This document shows, piece by piece, positions 46,187 through 55,954 of a DNA stretch of 64,000 nt (positions within the stretch are counted from its first letter, which is position 1; every line of letters starts with the position of its first letter). Both the position numbers and the translations under genes were made by a program. Under the pieces are notes generated by a model that searched no databases, had not been told where the DNA came from, and worked only from the letters and a program-made list of their open reading frames with translations. The DNA comes from Branchiostoma floridae (lineage: Eukaryota > Chordata > Leptocardii > Amphioxiformes > Branchiostomatidae): the NCBI RefSeq assembly GCF_000003815.2, contig NC_049988.1:21419409-21483408 (forward strand), given 5' to 3'.

Positions 46187-46293
46187 CACGCAGTGTTCAC
46201 CACGTGACAGCGTCGAGGGACAATTGAAGTTTGGTACCAACCAACCTTGGTGCCGGACAAATGTAATTGTCCCTCGACGTGGAACGTGGTGAA
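46187..46293 (+). repeat. internal complementary region of the DIRS-like element
   Basis: 46187-46221 is the complement of the left tip (to GTCGAGGGAC), then AATT (46222-46225), then GAAGTTTGGTACCAACCAAC... which is the complement of the right tip. The segment is therefore a complementary copy of the two element ends joined head to tail, the template proposed to let DIRS elements complete a circular DNA. Confidence 0.88.
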
Positions 46294-46350
46294 ACCCAGC
46301 CCAAAATAGTACTGCTGGGGTGCTGCATCTGACTATTCCCACCCTGGGAT

Positions 46351-46417
46351 GATCCCCTAAACTGTGTCCTTGGGCCCTGATTTTGTAGCAATTGTCCTGT
46401 TAAGCATTATTTCTAAA
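46351..46417. repeat. partner of the 67-bp inverted repeat at 40914
   Basis: Lies between the internal complementary region and the right terminal repeat; 66 of 67 positions match the reverse complement of 40914-40980. Confidence 0.85.
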
Positions 46418-46420
46418 GAG

Positions 46421-46559
46421 AAGGGGTTTCTTCTTTCAGGTGACTACAAATGAGCTTCAGGATGGGCGTGGAAGCGAGAATCCACGCAGTGTTCACCACG
46501 TTTCACGTCGAGGGACAATTACATTTGTCCGGCACCAAGGTTGGTTGGTACCAAACTTC
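46421..46559 (-). repeat. right inverted terminal repeat and extension of the DIRS-like element
   Basis: 46421-46516 is the complement of the left repeat. 46517-46559 (ATTACATTTGTCCGGCACCA... to CCAAACTTC) is an extension present only here and in the internal complementary region. Confidence 0.88.
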
Positions 46560-46563
46560 AATT

Positions 46564-46592
46564 ATTGTGCAATAAAGTTATTATTAAAAACA
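46564..46592 (+). mobile_element. right half of the split LINE tail
   Basis: ATTGTGCAATAAAGTTATTATT continues the tail begun at 41560-41606. Confidence 0.6.
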
Positions 46593-47043
46593 AGGCTTGG
46601 GCGATTGCCGCAGAATCGCCGTCCGATAGATTTTGCCAAATATGACAGGTATATATAAGGACTGTTAGAGTTGGATATTGTTGCAGGTTTCTTGCCAGAC
46701 TTGTTCCTGTTCCAGCCCTATGAAATATAAATACCTGCGCCAGTAGCCTGGGCACAGCATGTGTAATTACTCACTGTCGGGGGCGGGAGTTAGTCTGGGA
46801 CGGTGCAGGGAATAATGTGGCTGTTTCAGTCTGGGACGAAGTGGTTCGTCTCTGTGACTGTTAGATAATGGAATGTAGAAACACCTGGGAAACATCGCAA
46901 GAACCCAGAAATGTGTGATCCTTCGGCTTGAACAAAAGGGTTCAAGATACTTTTCCTCTACCCTATTCAAACAGCCAGGCAACTTCAAAGATACAGCCAT
47001 CTACAGAAAAATGTTGTGGTTTAAGTGTTAATAGGAGCTGGTG

Positions 47044-47355
47044 CAGGGCTCTAGCCAGCTCGAAATTTTTTTCCGTACAATTCCCATTGTCGCAAAAACA
47101 GGAGTTAGTGAGACTGAACTGAGACCTTTAAAAACGGGTTTTTAATGAGATTATTGTATGCGAAAGGGCACCGACACACTTCGTCAACAATAATAACAAT
47201 AGCAAAACAAATGGCTTGTGTGTGGCTTTTACGGCCTGTAGCTTTCACCAAGGATTTTTGTCCGTCAAGGTTGATGGATTGGTTTTAAACATTTTCCGTC
47301 ACACACAGCAAATTTCTGTCAATTGACGTAAAGACAGACGCTGGCTAGAGCCCTG
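47044..47355. mobile_element. hAT-like non-autonomous element, copy B
   Basis: Inverted copy of 22366-22678: starts CAGGGCTCTAGCCAGCTCG and ends GCTGGCTAGAGCCCTG, with the exact 8-mer AGCTGGTG on both sides (47036-47043 and 47356-47363). Both copies share the inner CGAAAGGGCACCGACAC-like and GTCAATTGACG segments. 312 bp, non-coding. Confidence 0.9.
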
Positions 47356-47479
47356 AGCTGGTGTAAACTCCCTTGAAATAAACCTGTTTTTTCTACCATC
47401 AGACAATCGTTGCCATGGCAACGGCCACTATGGCTGCTCCCTATAAGTATGCTTAACAATGGGACTGAGTGTGAAGGGC

Positions 47480-47780
47480 CATTGGCCCAAAAACCTCATT
47501 AATTAGGGATGAAGAGAACTTTGTAACCCTTTTCTAAGTTGCCAAGCAGCACTGATTGACAGCTCAACCTCCTGCAAAGATAAAATGTTGGTTCTCCTGA
47601 TGAGGTCTGGAGCGGTCCTGATGCTGTCAGATGTAGAGATAACGAAGATCAAAAGGTTGTCTGGCTGAGAGGCTGATCTAACATGGCCGCCCTCCCGAGA
47701 GACCGCGGATTGATCGCTCCCAGTTGTCCCACTTAACGCTCGCTGCTGACCCAAATTGAAACACGATACTCAAACCGCTC
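47480..47780. other. CpG-rich block
   Basis: Contains CTCATTAATTAGGG at its left and ATGGCCGCCCTCCCGAGAG plus further CpGs at its right. A degenerate array (47790-48080) starts directly after. No supported exon. Confidence 0.45.
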
Positions 47781-47789
47781 TTCAGACAA

Positions 47790-48080
47790 TCAAAGTTGTA
47801 ACATCTCTATCTGCTGTCCGTTATTCAAAGAAATATCTCAGTATCTCCTGTCCATAGCTAATAACTCTCTCGTAAAGAAACATCTCTGTATCTCTTGTCC
47901 ATTATTCAAAGAAATGTCTCAGTATCATCTGTTCATGGCTAATATTTCTCTCATAAAGAAAAATCTCTGTTTCTCCTGTCCATACCTAATAAATTTATCA
48001 TAAAGAATGATTCTCTCGTAAAGAAACATGTATCTCCTTTCGGATAGTCCATAGCTAATAATTCCGTCGTAAAACCTGCT
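47790..48080. repeat. tandem array, about 60-65-bp unit
   Basis: CTCTCGTAAAGAAACATCTC, TGTCCATAGCTAATAA and TTATTCAAAGAAATATCTCAG recur four to five times. Confidence 0.75.
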
Positions 48081-48239
48081 TTCATTTCAACATCATCAAC
48101 TTGTCATGCTCCTCGTATCCATCATGTTAACAGGCCTGACTGTTACTCTTACCTGAATGTTGTAAAGAAGATATTAATAGTTACCATGGCAACAGTTTCC
48201 CTGGTGACCATGAAGGTATATGGTTACACAGGAATAGTA

Positions 48240-49440
48240 TCAGGTGACGTAGCATGCAGCAGTACATTTGAAAGCAGATACATGTACATGTATGTTCTGC
48301 CCCAGTAATCAGAGTCATTTTACGGCTGACTACACATCAATGTTTGTCAGCAGGGGCTGTGAGACAGTAAAAGTATGAAACCGTCGTCAGCAGCAATTCA
48401 AATCCCATTTGCAGCGGTTCGGCCCCAGTAATTACCGTTATTCCACAGTTGACTGCCTACCCTGGTCTATCAGAGATTGTAAGAAAGGTATGAAACTGCC
48501 ATCAGTACCAATCCAAGTCAGATCCGCAGACATTCAGCCTTAAGAATTAGCCTTATTGCACAGTTTACTACCCTGCCTGGTCTATCAGTGGTAATCAAGG
48601 TATGAAACTGCAGAAAAACTGTGCAGGTATTTCTGATGTCTACTTGCACCTAACCTGCACTGGACTGGACTGGGCTGGAAATACAGTTGATAGCAGAGAT
48701 TCTGGCCTCTGTAATTTGTACAATCTTGCAGTTGCCTGTATCAGATTCAATAAGAAAGGTATGAAACTGCACCTTGCATTGTCACTGATACAAGTTACAT
48801 TCTGGCCTTTGTAATTAGCACAATCTTACAGTTGACTCTACTGCCTTGTGTATCAGAGGCAATAAGAAAGGTATGAAACAGCACATGAAATTGTTACTGA
48901 TAGCAGAGATTTTGGCCTCTGTAATTAGTACTATCCCACACATCCCAGTTTGGTCTATCAGACAGTCTATCAGATGGTCTATCAAGGTGACAAACTGCAT
49001 AACAAATTGTTACTGATAGCAGAGATTGGGGCCTTTGTAATTACGTAGCACTATCCCAAAGTTGACTGCCCAGTTTGGTGTATCAGAGATTGTAAGAAAG
49101 TTATAAAACTACCATCAGTAGCGACCCAACTCACAGCGATACCCGCCAGAGTAATTAGCACTATCCCAAAGTTGATTGCCCAGTCTTGTCTATCAGAGAC
49201 AGTAAGAAAGTTATCAGACCATCAGTAGCGACCCAGAGATACTGGCCTAAGTAATTAGCATTATTCTACAGTTAATTGCCGAGTCTCGTGTACCAGAGAC
49301 AGTATGAAAGGTATAAAACTACATGTACCATCAGTAGCGTCCCAACTCACAGCAATACCCGCCAGAGTAATTAGCATGTATTCCACCCCTGACTACCCAT
49401 CAAAGTCTATCAGCTGCAGCGATGAGGCAGTAAAGCTATG
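48240..49440. repeat. degenerate tandem array, about 115-bp unit, each with a TAATTA-type word
   Basis: About ten units share GTAATTAGCACTATCCCA-like, AGTTGACTGCCCAG-like and AAGAAAGGTATGAAACTGCC-like phrases. A TAATTA or close variant occurs at the same place in nearly every unit. The array ends on the CpG-rich block at 49430. Confidence 0.85.
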
Positions 49441-49625
49441 AAACCGCCATCACGGCCGAGCCAACTCACGGGAGGACAACACGATGCTAATCAGATCCAA
49501 TTCCAAACGAAGATCTTAATGAAGCCCCTGTAATTAATGAGATGAGACCGTGAGGGTGCGGAATGTAAATCAACTCGTCTGTTCAAGGCCCCGTGTCGCG
49601 GCTCGTGCGGGTGGGTTTGTAATGA
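49430..49625. other. CpG-rich block with TAATTAATGAG
   Basis: Continuous with the last array unit (AAACCGCCATCACGGCCGAG, 49441-49460) and containing GCCCCTGTAATTAATGAGA. It has the texture of a conserved non-coding element. Confidence 0.5.
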
Positions 49626-50199
49626 GGTACAAAACTGTATCTGAATCCAGTGTGCAAAATACCCACTTGCACACTTGCACATTGCAACCACTTTTTGCTT
49701 GGTGCAACTTACTTCTAAACTCAGGTTGCACAGGGTGCAACTTAGATTTTGAGCCTCAGAACTCAATTTCGTTGTCAATTTTCTTGGAAGAAATCAGAGG
49801 CATCTCCATTTCATATCAGCCAAACATGTACTATGTATTGTACCTTTCTTTAAGAAATTAGTGAATTGTAGGTGGTGCAACTTGAAATTCAGTTGTGCAA
49901 CCTAGTTTTTGCACACTGTGCAACCTGGCTCAGAAAAGTATTTTGTACACTGTGTTGCTGCTTGCTGGTCCAGTCAACCTTTACTGAAAGGTAGTCTCAT
50001 ATCTTCTTTACGTTTGTTATCCGCTGTGTCTAGTGTCAAAGCCCATCCCTCTCCTTCTACCACCTTTTACAAAAAATTCTATCTTGCTGGATCAGTCAAG
50101 CAGTAAAGGGGGAAGGAAAAGGTAGTTCCGTAGCATTTTTGTGGACATAGAGGCAGTGGGTTGTTATCGACTATGTCTAGGCCTAAGTGTTTGAAGGCA

Positions 50200-50376
50200 G
50201 AGTCCATTCCTCTCTTTCCACAGGTACTTAGTTTTAGAGCTAGTTGGAGTGAGGAAAGTTGTGTTAAGTGCCTGAATTCCCAAGGATACAATATAGTAGT
50301 GTGTCAGGGGATTTAAAGCCAGAACCTCAGATTCTGGGCTAAACACCCTAACCACTATGCCAACATGACGCCATGC
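50200..50376 (-). mobile_element. tRNA-derived SINE
   Basis: On the - strand GGCATAGTGGTTAGGGTG is a box-A-type and GGTTCTGGCTTTAAATCC a box-B-type internal RNA polymerase III promoter, about 33 bp apart, followed by a tRNA-unrelated body (GGCACTTAACACAACTTTCC). Too degenerate at the acceptor and anticodon arms to be a tRNA gene. The 91-codon - strand frame across it is incidental. Confidence 0.75.
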
Positions 50377-50454
50377 TAACCAATATGAGACATCAACTAA
50401 CTTTTCAGCACCAAGGACCATAACACAAGAGCAAGTCACACCAAAAGTAGTTAC

Positions 50455-50530
50455 TTAAGCAACTGGATATGGTTTTGGAAATAGTCAGACGTTTCGGATA
50501 GAATCCACTATCCTTCGTCAGTGATCTGGA
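50455..50530 (-). mobile_element. Penelope-like end with the best preserved hammerhead-like core
   Basis: On the - strand: CTGACGA (50515-50521), stem II GGATAG (50508-50513) / CTATCC (50496-50501) around TGGATT, GAAAC (50491-50495), GTC (50488-50490), TGAC. The base triplet TCA before the first core can pair with TGA after GTC to form stem I. The tail TTTCCAAAACCATATCCAGT follows. Confidence 0.7.
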
Positions 50531-50569
50531 AGAAACAGGTCTTTTATACTCTAACTATGAATGAAGACA

Positions 50570-51570
50570 ATTTCAGATGTCCAATAGAAAATGTTGTAAG
50601 ACAATTCAGACAGAAGACAATTTGGATTCCAGAGAAAACAAACGTTAGGCAAAATCAAGCTGAAGACAATTTGGATTTCAAAGGATAGCAAGGCTAAGAC
50701 ACAATTAATGCAAATGAGTCAATTAGCAATGAGTCAAAGAGCAAGTCTTTCTGAAAAAAATAATCAGTTAAGCACCAGGGATCTCTCTGGAAACAACCTC
50801 TTAAAACACATTTCCCACTTTCAGCATTAGATATTCAACATCCTGGGCCTGTCCTAGTTTGTCTTCTATGTCTGACTAGTATAGAGTTAGGATGGGCTGA
50901 ACCTATGATACCCATAACACAAGAACAAGTCTTTTGGCAAGCACCAGGGACAAGCTTCAGAAACAGCCTCTTGAAACACATTTGCCCACCTATCCAGCAA
51001 TGTATATTTACGGATCAGGCCTGCCCAAGTTTTTCTTCTATGTCTGACCAGTAGAGTTAGGATGGGCTGCACATGACACAATAACTTTTTGCAAAAATTA
51101 TGTACCAGGGACACTATCAAAAACAACCTCTTGAAACACATTCCAGACCTATCCAGTGGAAGATACTCAGCTGCTCAGGCCTGCCCTAGTTTTTCTATGT
51201 CTGATCAGTAGAGTTGAGATGGGAATTCTACATCCCAGTCTTGCTCTAGTTTTTCTGCTATGTCTGATCAGTAGAGTTGAGATGGGAATTCTTCAGCCCA
51301 GTCTTGTCCTAGTTTTTCTGTGTCTGACCATCAGAGTTGAAAAGGGAATTCTACGGCGCAGTCTAGTCCTTAATCTGGAGCTGAACCCATTAAAGATTAT
51401 TATGTCTTGTGAAAGGTCAGTCATCAAGGTGATGGAGACACCAAAAGGGACAGTTCAGGCAATGTGTTGGGGTGGTCACAGTGTATGGGGACAGCTCAGG
51501 TGATGTGTTTGAGTGGTCGCAGTGTATGGGGACAGCTCAGTCGATGTGTTTGTGTGGTCACAGTTCAGGC
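50570..51570. repeat. nested degenerate tandem repeats
   Basis: Units with CTCTTGAAACACATTT and CTAGTTTTTCTATGTCTGA recur near 50800, 50960 and 51120. From 51175 to 51370 a 65-68-bp sub-unit (GTCTTGTCCTAGTTTTTCTG, AGTTGAGATGGGAATTCT) is amplified three to four times. From 51455 a 42-bp unit (GTGTATGGGGACAGCTCAG) occurs three times. Confidence 0.8.
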
Positions 51571-51676
51571 GATTTGACTGTATTTCACTTTCAAATGAAC
51601 AGAATTTTACAGCCAATTTTTCCCAGTTAAGGTCAAAACAAGACGTGATGGTATATGTAAAATATTTTCTGTGGTA

Positions 51677-51795
51677 CACACGCACACAAGCACATACATA
51701 CACACATGTGCATACACACACACACAGACACACACAGACACACACACACACACACAGACACATACATACACACACACACTCACACACACACACAT
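51677..51795. repeat. (CA)n microsatellite, interrupted
   Basis: ACACACACACAGACACACAC-type run, with ATACAT interruptions. Frames on both strands through it (Thr-His or Val-Cys repeats) are artefacts. Confidence 0.98.
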
Positions 51796-51924
51796 AGAAC
51801 CATTTTCTGTACGAGAAAGGCCAAGACTACATTTAGGTTCTGTTTCTCAGGGTCGAGGCCTCCCCTCCCCAATTAGATGATGAAAGCCTGAGAAACACCT
51901 TTACTTATCCTGTAATTTCTAACC

Positions 51925-52955
51925 CAGAGGAATCAATGAGTCCCCCCTAATGGTCCCGTCAGAAGTGCGTCGGACTCGGCTCCCCGTGCCAACTCTCCCG
52001 GAGTCATCTGCTCCTGTTCATTAATGAGTCCCCCCTAATGGTCCCATCAGAAGTGCGTCGCACTCGGCTCCCCGTGCCAACTCTCCCCGAGTCATCTGCT
52101 CCTGTTCATTAATGAGTCCCCCCTAATGGTCCCGTCAGAAGTGCGTCTGCCTTGGCTCCCCGTGCCAACTCTCCCCGAGTCATCTGCTCCTGTTCATTAA
52201 TGAGTCCCCCCTAATGGTCCCGTCAGAAGTGCTTCGGACTCGGCTCCCCGTGCCAACTCTCCCGGAGTCATCTGCTCTGTTCATTAATGAGTCCCCCCTA
52301 ATGGTACCGTCAGAAGTGCGTCGGACTCGGCTCTCCGTGCCAACTCTCACCGAGTCATCTGCTCCTATTCATTAATGAGTCCCCCCTAATGTTCCCAGTC
52401 ATCTGCTCCTGTTCATTAATGAGTCCCCCCTAATGTTCCCAGTCATCTGCTCCTGTTCATTAATGAGTCCCCCTAATGTTCCCAGTCATCTGCTCCTGTT
52501 CATTAATGAGTCCCCCCTAATGTTACCAGTCATCTGCTCCTGTTCATTAATGAGTCCCCCCTAATGGTCCCGTCAGAAGTGAGTCTGCCTCGGCTCCCAG
52601 TGCCAACTCTCCCCCAGTCATCTGCTCCTGTTCATTAATGAGTCCCCCCTAATGGTCCCGTCAGAAGTGCGTCGGACTCGGTTCCCGGTGCCAACTCTCC
52701 CGGAGTCATCTGCTCCTGTTCATTAATGAGTCCCCCCTAATGGTCCCGTCAGAGTCATCTGCTCCTGTTCATTAATGAGTCCCCCCTAATGGTCCCGTCA
52801 GAAGTGAGTCTGCCTCGGCTCCCAGTGCCAACTCTCCCCCAGTCATCTGCTCCTGTTCATTAATGAGTCCCCCCTAATGGTCCCGTCAGAAGTGCGTCGG
52901 ACTCGGCTCCCCGTGCCAACTCTCCCGGAGTCATCTGCTCTTGTTCATTAAAGGC
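51925..52955. repeat. tandem array, about 89-bp unit with a 44-bp deletion form
   Basis: About 14 copies begin CATTAATGAGTCCCCCCTAA. The full unit continues TGGTCCCGTCAGAAGTGCG, CTCGGCTCCCCGTGCCAAC and GGAGTCATCTGCTCCTGTT. Between about 52370 and 52545 copies lack the middle about 45 bp and read TGTTCCCAGTCATC, so a deleted unit was itself amplified. Every copy keeps CATTAATGAG. Confidence 0.95.
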
Positions 52956-53225
52956 TCCCAGTAAAAGGCGGATCAATGCCGTTCAATAAAGGGCGGCCAG
53001 AGAGCGGCTTGATTTGCGAGAGGGCGGCGGCCGGCTGACGTTGTGAAGAACACGATTTTCCCGCGTCAAAGGCCCGCGGCGCGAGCCCCCGGTATCGACC
53101 CCTCTGATGAAATATACTAATATCTGGGTTGGATTATTGCATTGCGAGTGCTTCGGTGCAGGTTTATAATTGTTTAGCAGGGTTTGGGAAGACGGCGTTG
53201 CTCTGACCCATTTTGCAGCTTTCAG
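52955..53225. other. CpG-rich block
   Basis: GAGGGCGGCGGCCGGCTGACG and CCCGCGGCGCGAGCC-like sequence directly after the last array unit (GTTCATTAAAGG). No coding evidence. Confidence 0.5.
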
Positions 53226-53339
53226 CATTCATTTTTAAATTAACTTGTATATTACACTATGTCAATACGCCATTTATGTTCACATTCCTGTACTATACAT
53301 GTATGTAGTTATAGACCTTAGACGAGTATCATTGTATTA

Positions 53340-53402
53340 ATAGACTTATTACTGTTGCCTTACAATTGTACCATGTACAAATGTCGTGCAATAAAGTTCA
53401 CT
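53340..53402 (+). mobile_element. LINE 3' tail (L2/CR1-like)
   Basis: TTGTACCATGTACAAATGTC then GTGCAATAAAGTTCACTCA. Same tail as 15700 (-) and 41560/46564 (+). Confidence 0.55.
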
Positions 53403-53689
53403 CACTCATCTGTTGTTAGCTGGAACACAGAGTACTGCTTCTCTGCATAACATTGGAAATACCTGCAAGATTCTACCTGCTCATTCAGATTTAGGGTGCG
53501 TCGGTCCGAAGTGGTCTTTCTTAAACTTCCTTGGTTGCATCAAAACTGTTACAAAATTACTGCAAATATTTCTTAACATAGGTGATAATAATTAGTACTG
53601 CAAACAGAAGTCCACTATCAATGACAAAAACCTTTTTAAGCTAGCACATGGACCTGCACAGCTCCTATGTGTATAACCCATGCTATTAG

Positions 53690-53875
53690 TATTATAGTAT
53701 TTGCATGCATTTCTAGTCCTGAAACTACTGATAATTTTCCAGTTTTCAGTTCTAGACATCAGAAATTGCTGCAAAGCTCCAATTTTTCCTGCACTAACCC
53801 ATACTTTCATGTATTACAAGCCCTGAGACTATTGATGTTCACCAGTTTTCAGTTCTGTGAATGTGTCACCAGTGA
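53690..53875. repeat. two diverged copies of an about 115-bp unit
   Basis: CCAGTTTTCAGTTCT at about 53740 and 53851, with CCTGAAACTACTGAT / CCTGAGACTATTGAT. Confidence 0.7.
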
Positions 53876-54029
53876 AACATAAACCTACATAAAACTCCAT
53901 GATCAGAGATCTGGGTACAAGTTTTATATCTGTTCCAATTGGCCGCTGGCCTCTCCACTAATACAGATGTCTCTGATGCATCTTAGTTGTCAGCATTGGG
54001 CCTGATGTATGGCAGTTTGAAATGGTGAT

Positions 54030-54560
54030 GTGCTTCAACGAGTCCTCTGTGACTACAAACTGCTGGGACTTCTCAACAGTATAATGATAGTAAATCCAAC
54101 ATTATAGCTTAGAACACAGCTTTTAGTAACGTTCGTGCCGTGTAATCTTTCTATATGTGTATTGTAATTGTCAAACATTTGTTACCTTTGCCAGAATTTG
54201 CTACGGTTATGTTTTAGGCTAGTGCGTCCGTTTGTCCTTCCGTCCGTTTGTCCTATAACTCGAGAAGCCTTTGATGGATCCTGATGATATTTGGTAGGTG
54301 GGTAGGGGTCGGGAAAACGAAGGTCAAGTTCGATAATTGGGCCCCCAAGCGGCTTGCTAAGGTACTGCAGCGGAACATCAATTTTTGATATCTGGCTGTA
54401 CCTTGATGCTGAAGAGTTAGTGCAGAGTCTTCTGTGACCACAAACGGCTGGGACTTCTCGACATATACACCATAATTATAGTTTTAAAACAGCTTTTAGA
54501 AATATCCGTGCAGTGTAATCCCCCTATGCATGCTGTAACTATTTTTTCAAACATTTGTTG
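54030..54560. repeat. interspersed-repeat material, duplicated
   Basis: CTGTGACTACAAACTGCTGG / CTGTGACCACAAACGGCTGG at 54048 and 54430. Between them is a GTCCGTTTGTCC-rich tract, then ATAACTCGAGAAGCCTTTG. The second copy keeps CpGs lost in the first. Confidence 0.6.
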
Positions 54561-55300
54561 TATCGCGATGTTGAAGAGTTAGTGCATGTTGTATGCATAT
54601 TTTTCATGTTTTATTTAGTCCAGCCCTTCTAGATCTGTCCCGGGTACGTTGGCCTCTTATCATGTTAACGGCTCTCCGGAGCGTCTTTGTAGCTTCTAAT
54701 GTTCCAGTTGTCGGCAGTAGATGTGATCTATTACCCTCTAAAATTTTATAACAGACGGATCGGGATTTCAACACTGTCTATTTGACCTACAGACACTGAA
54801 GTTTTGAACCCATTTAGAGTTTGCAAACTAAAAAAACACTTTCTTTTCAACACTGGAAAGTGTAGGAATTAACAACAAGAAAGAAAATAACATCCAAAAG
54901 AAGATAGTGATATTTGTGCAATATTTAATGTAAAGAAACTGAATTCTTTGATGAATTAATTTTGCTCTTAAGTTTTATTATCAAGAAGGGAATAAATTTT
55001 TAATGATCATTTTTGAAGAGACGTGTTTTCAATTATCAGCTCTGGAGACCATCAACGTTATGATCATATCATTTTACGACCTCATAACTTTATGACTGTT
55101 TAACAATGTGGAAAATCAACTCACTAAAGCTGTCTGTCAGGGTTGAAGGTATGATGGTTGATTGTGCGTTTTCACAAAATTGTTGCCCCAGCACCTTCAC
55201 TGTGTCTTGATTGTCAATATGTTTGTTTTGTAGTGCCTATATATATAGTGGCACTTAGGGTAGCAAATTTCCTTGCTATTTCACTAGCAGGGTAGAGTTT
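54560..55300. other. unique AT-rich sequence, nothing recognised
   Basis: No repeat period, exon or terminus seen. Confidence 0.4.
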
Positions 55301-55306
55301 TACAGG

Positions 55307-55669
55307 TAAGGCCGCACCAATTTAATTTCTTGGTTCACGGATTCGCTCGCTCCTATTTTTTGGAGAAAAAAAATAAAAATAAAAATTAGCACTCAGCAAA
55401 TTTTCACCATTAATGAAACCATTCACTAACTTTCTGGTGTAGCAAATTGGCCTTTATATTATAAGCTCCTTAAAGTGTGGGTACAGGTGCTGTTACTGTA
55501 CAGTAATAGTGGTTTCGTACTTTTTTCAAGCTGAAAACATTTTATTCTTTATGTTTTGGATTAGCCATTACCTTTACCCCAACCATTTTGCAATTTTTAT
55601 TTCGCCCTCTCGCTCCATATTTTTTATGAAAAAATCCGTGAACCAAGAAATTAAATTGGTGTGGCCTAA
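55307..55669. mobile_element. TIR element with 37-bp termini
   Basis: 55307-55343 (TAAGGCCGCACCAATTTAAT...) and 55633-55669 are inverted with about two mismatches in 37. 363 bp, non-coding. A single-end relic lies at 11822-11856. Confidence 0.8.
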
Positions 55670-55954
55670 GGGTTGCTGTAGCCTGTCCCCTTCAATATTC
55701 ATGAGGCACCCCCTCAAACATGGGGACCCCCATTTTATGTCTATTACAAAAGAAGGTGTAGTTTGGTTTGGTGTAGTCCCAAATAACATGTCATTAACAA
55801 CAGTCTCAAACCAGGGTTTCCCAGTCACCAACTTATTGGAACCAGGAGCTCAATTGTGAGGCTGACAAACTAGGAAGAACTGAAGCTAATAAATTAGAAA
55901 AATGACCGAATGATGCAGAACAGGTCACTTCAGAGGAAAGCTTTTTCAGCTGTA

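Larger units (their letters stand above)
41607..46559 (+). mobile_element. DIRS-like tyrosine-recombinase retrotransposon, decayed
   Basis: A 4,953-bp element with about 100-bp inverted terminal repeats (41607-41708 and 46421-46516), a 43-bp right-end extension (46517-46559), an internal complementary region before the right terminus (46187-46293) and a recognisable but broken tyrosine recombinase just upstream of it. This is the order gag-like / (reverse transcriptase) / recombinase / internal region expected of DIRS elements. AATT flanks both ends (41603-41606 and 46560-46563) and also sits at the junction inside the internal region. No typical LTRs and no long target duplication. The middle (about 43.2-45.2 kb) is so eroded that I cannot point to reverse transcriptase motifs. 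Confidence 0.82.

Noticed and set aside
50300-50365. tRNA gene on the - strand
   Set aside because: Box A and box B are present but the acceptor and anticodon arms do not pair; part of a SINE.
51476-51797. Frames rich in Val-Cys or Thr-His
   Set aside because: Translation of an interrupted (CA)n microsatellite.
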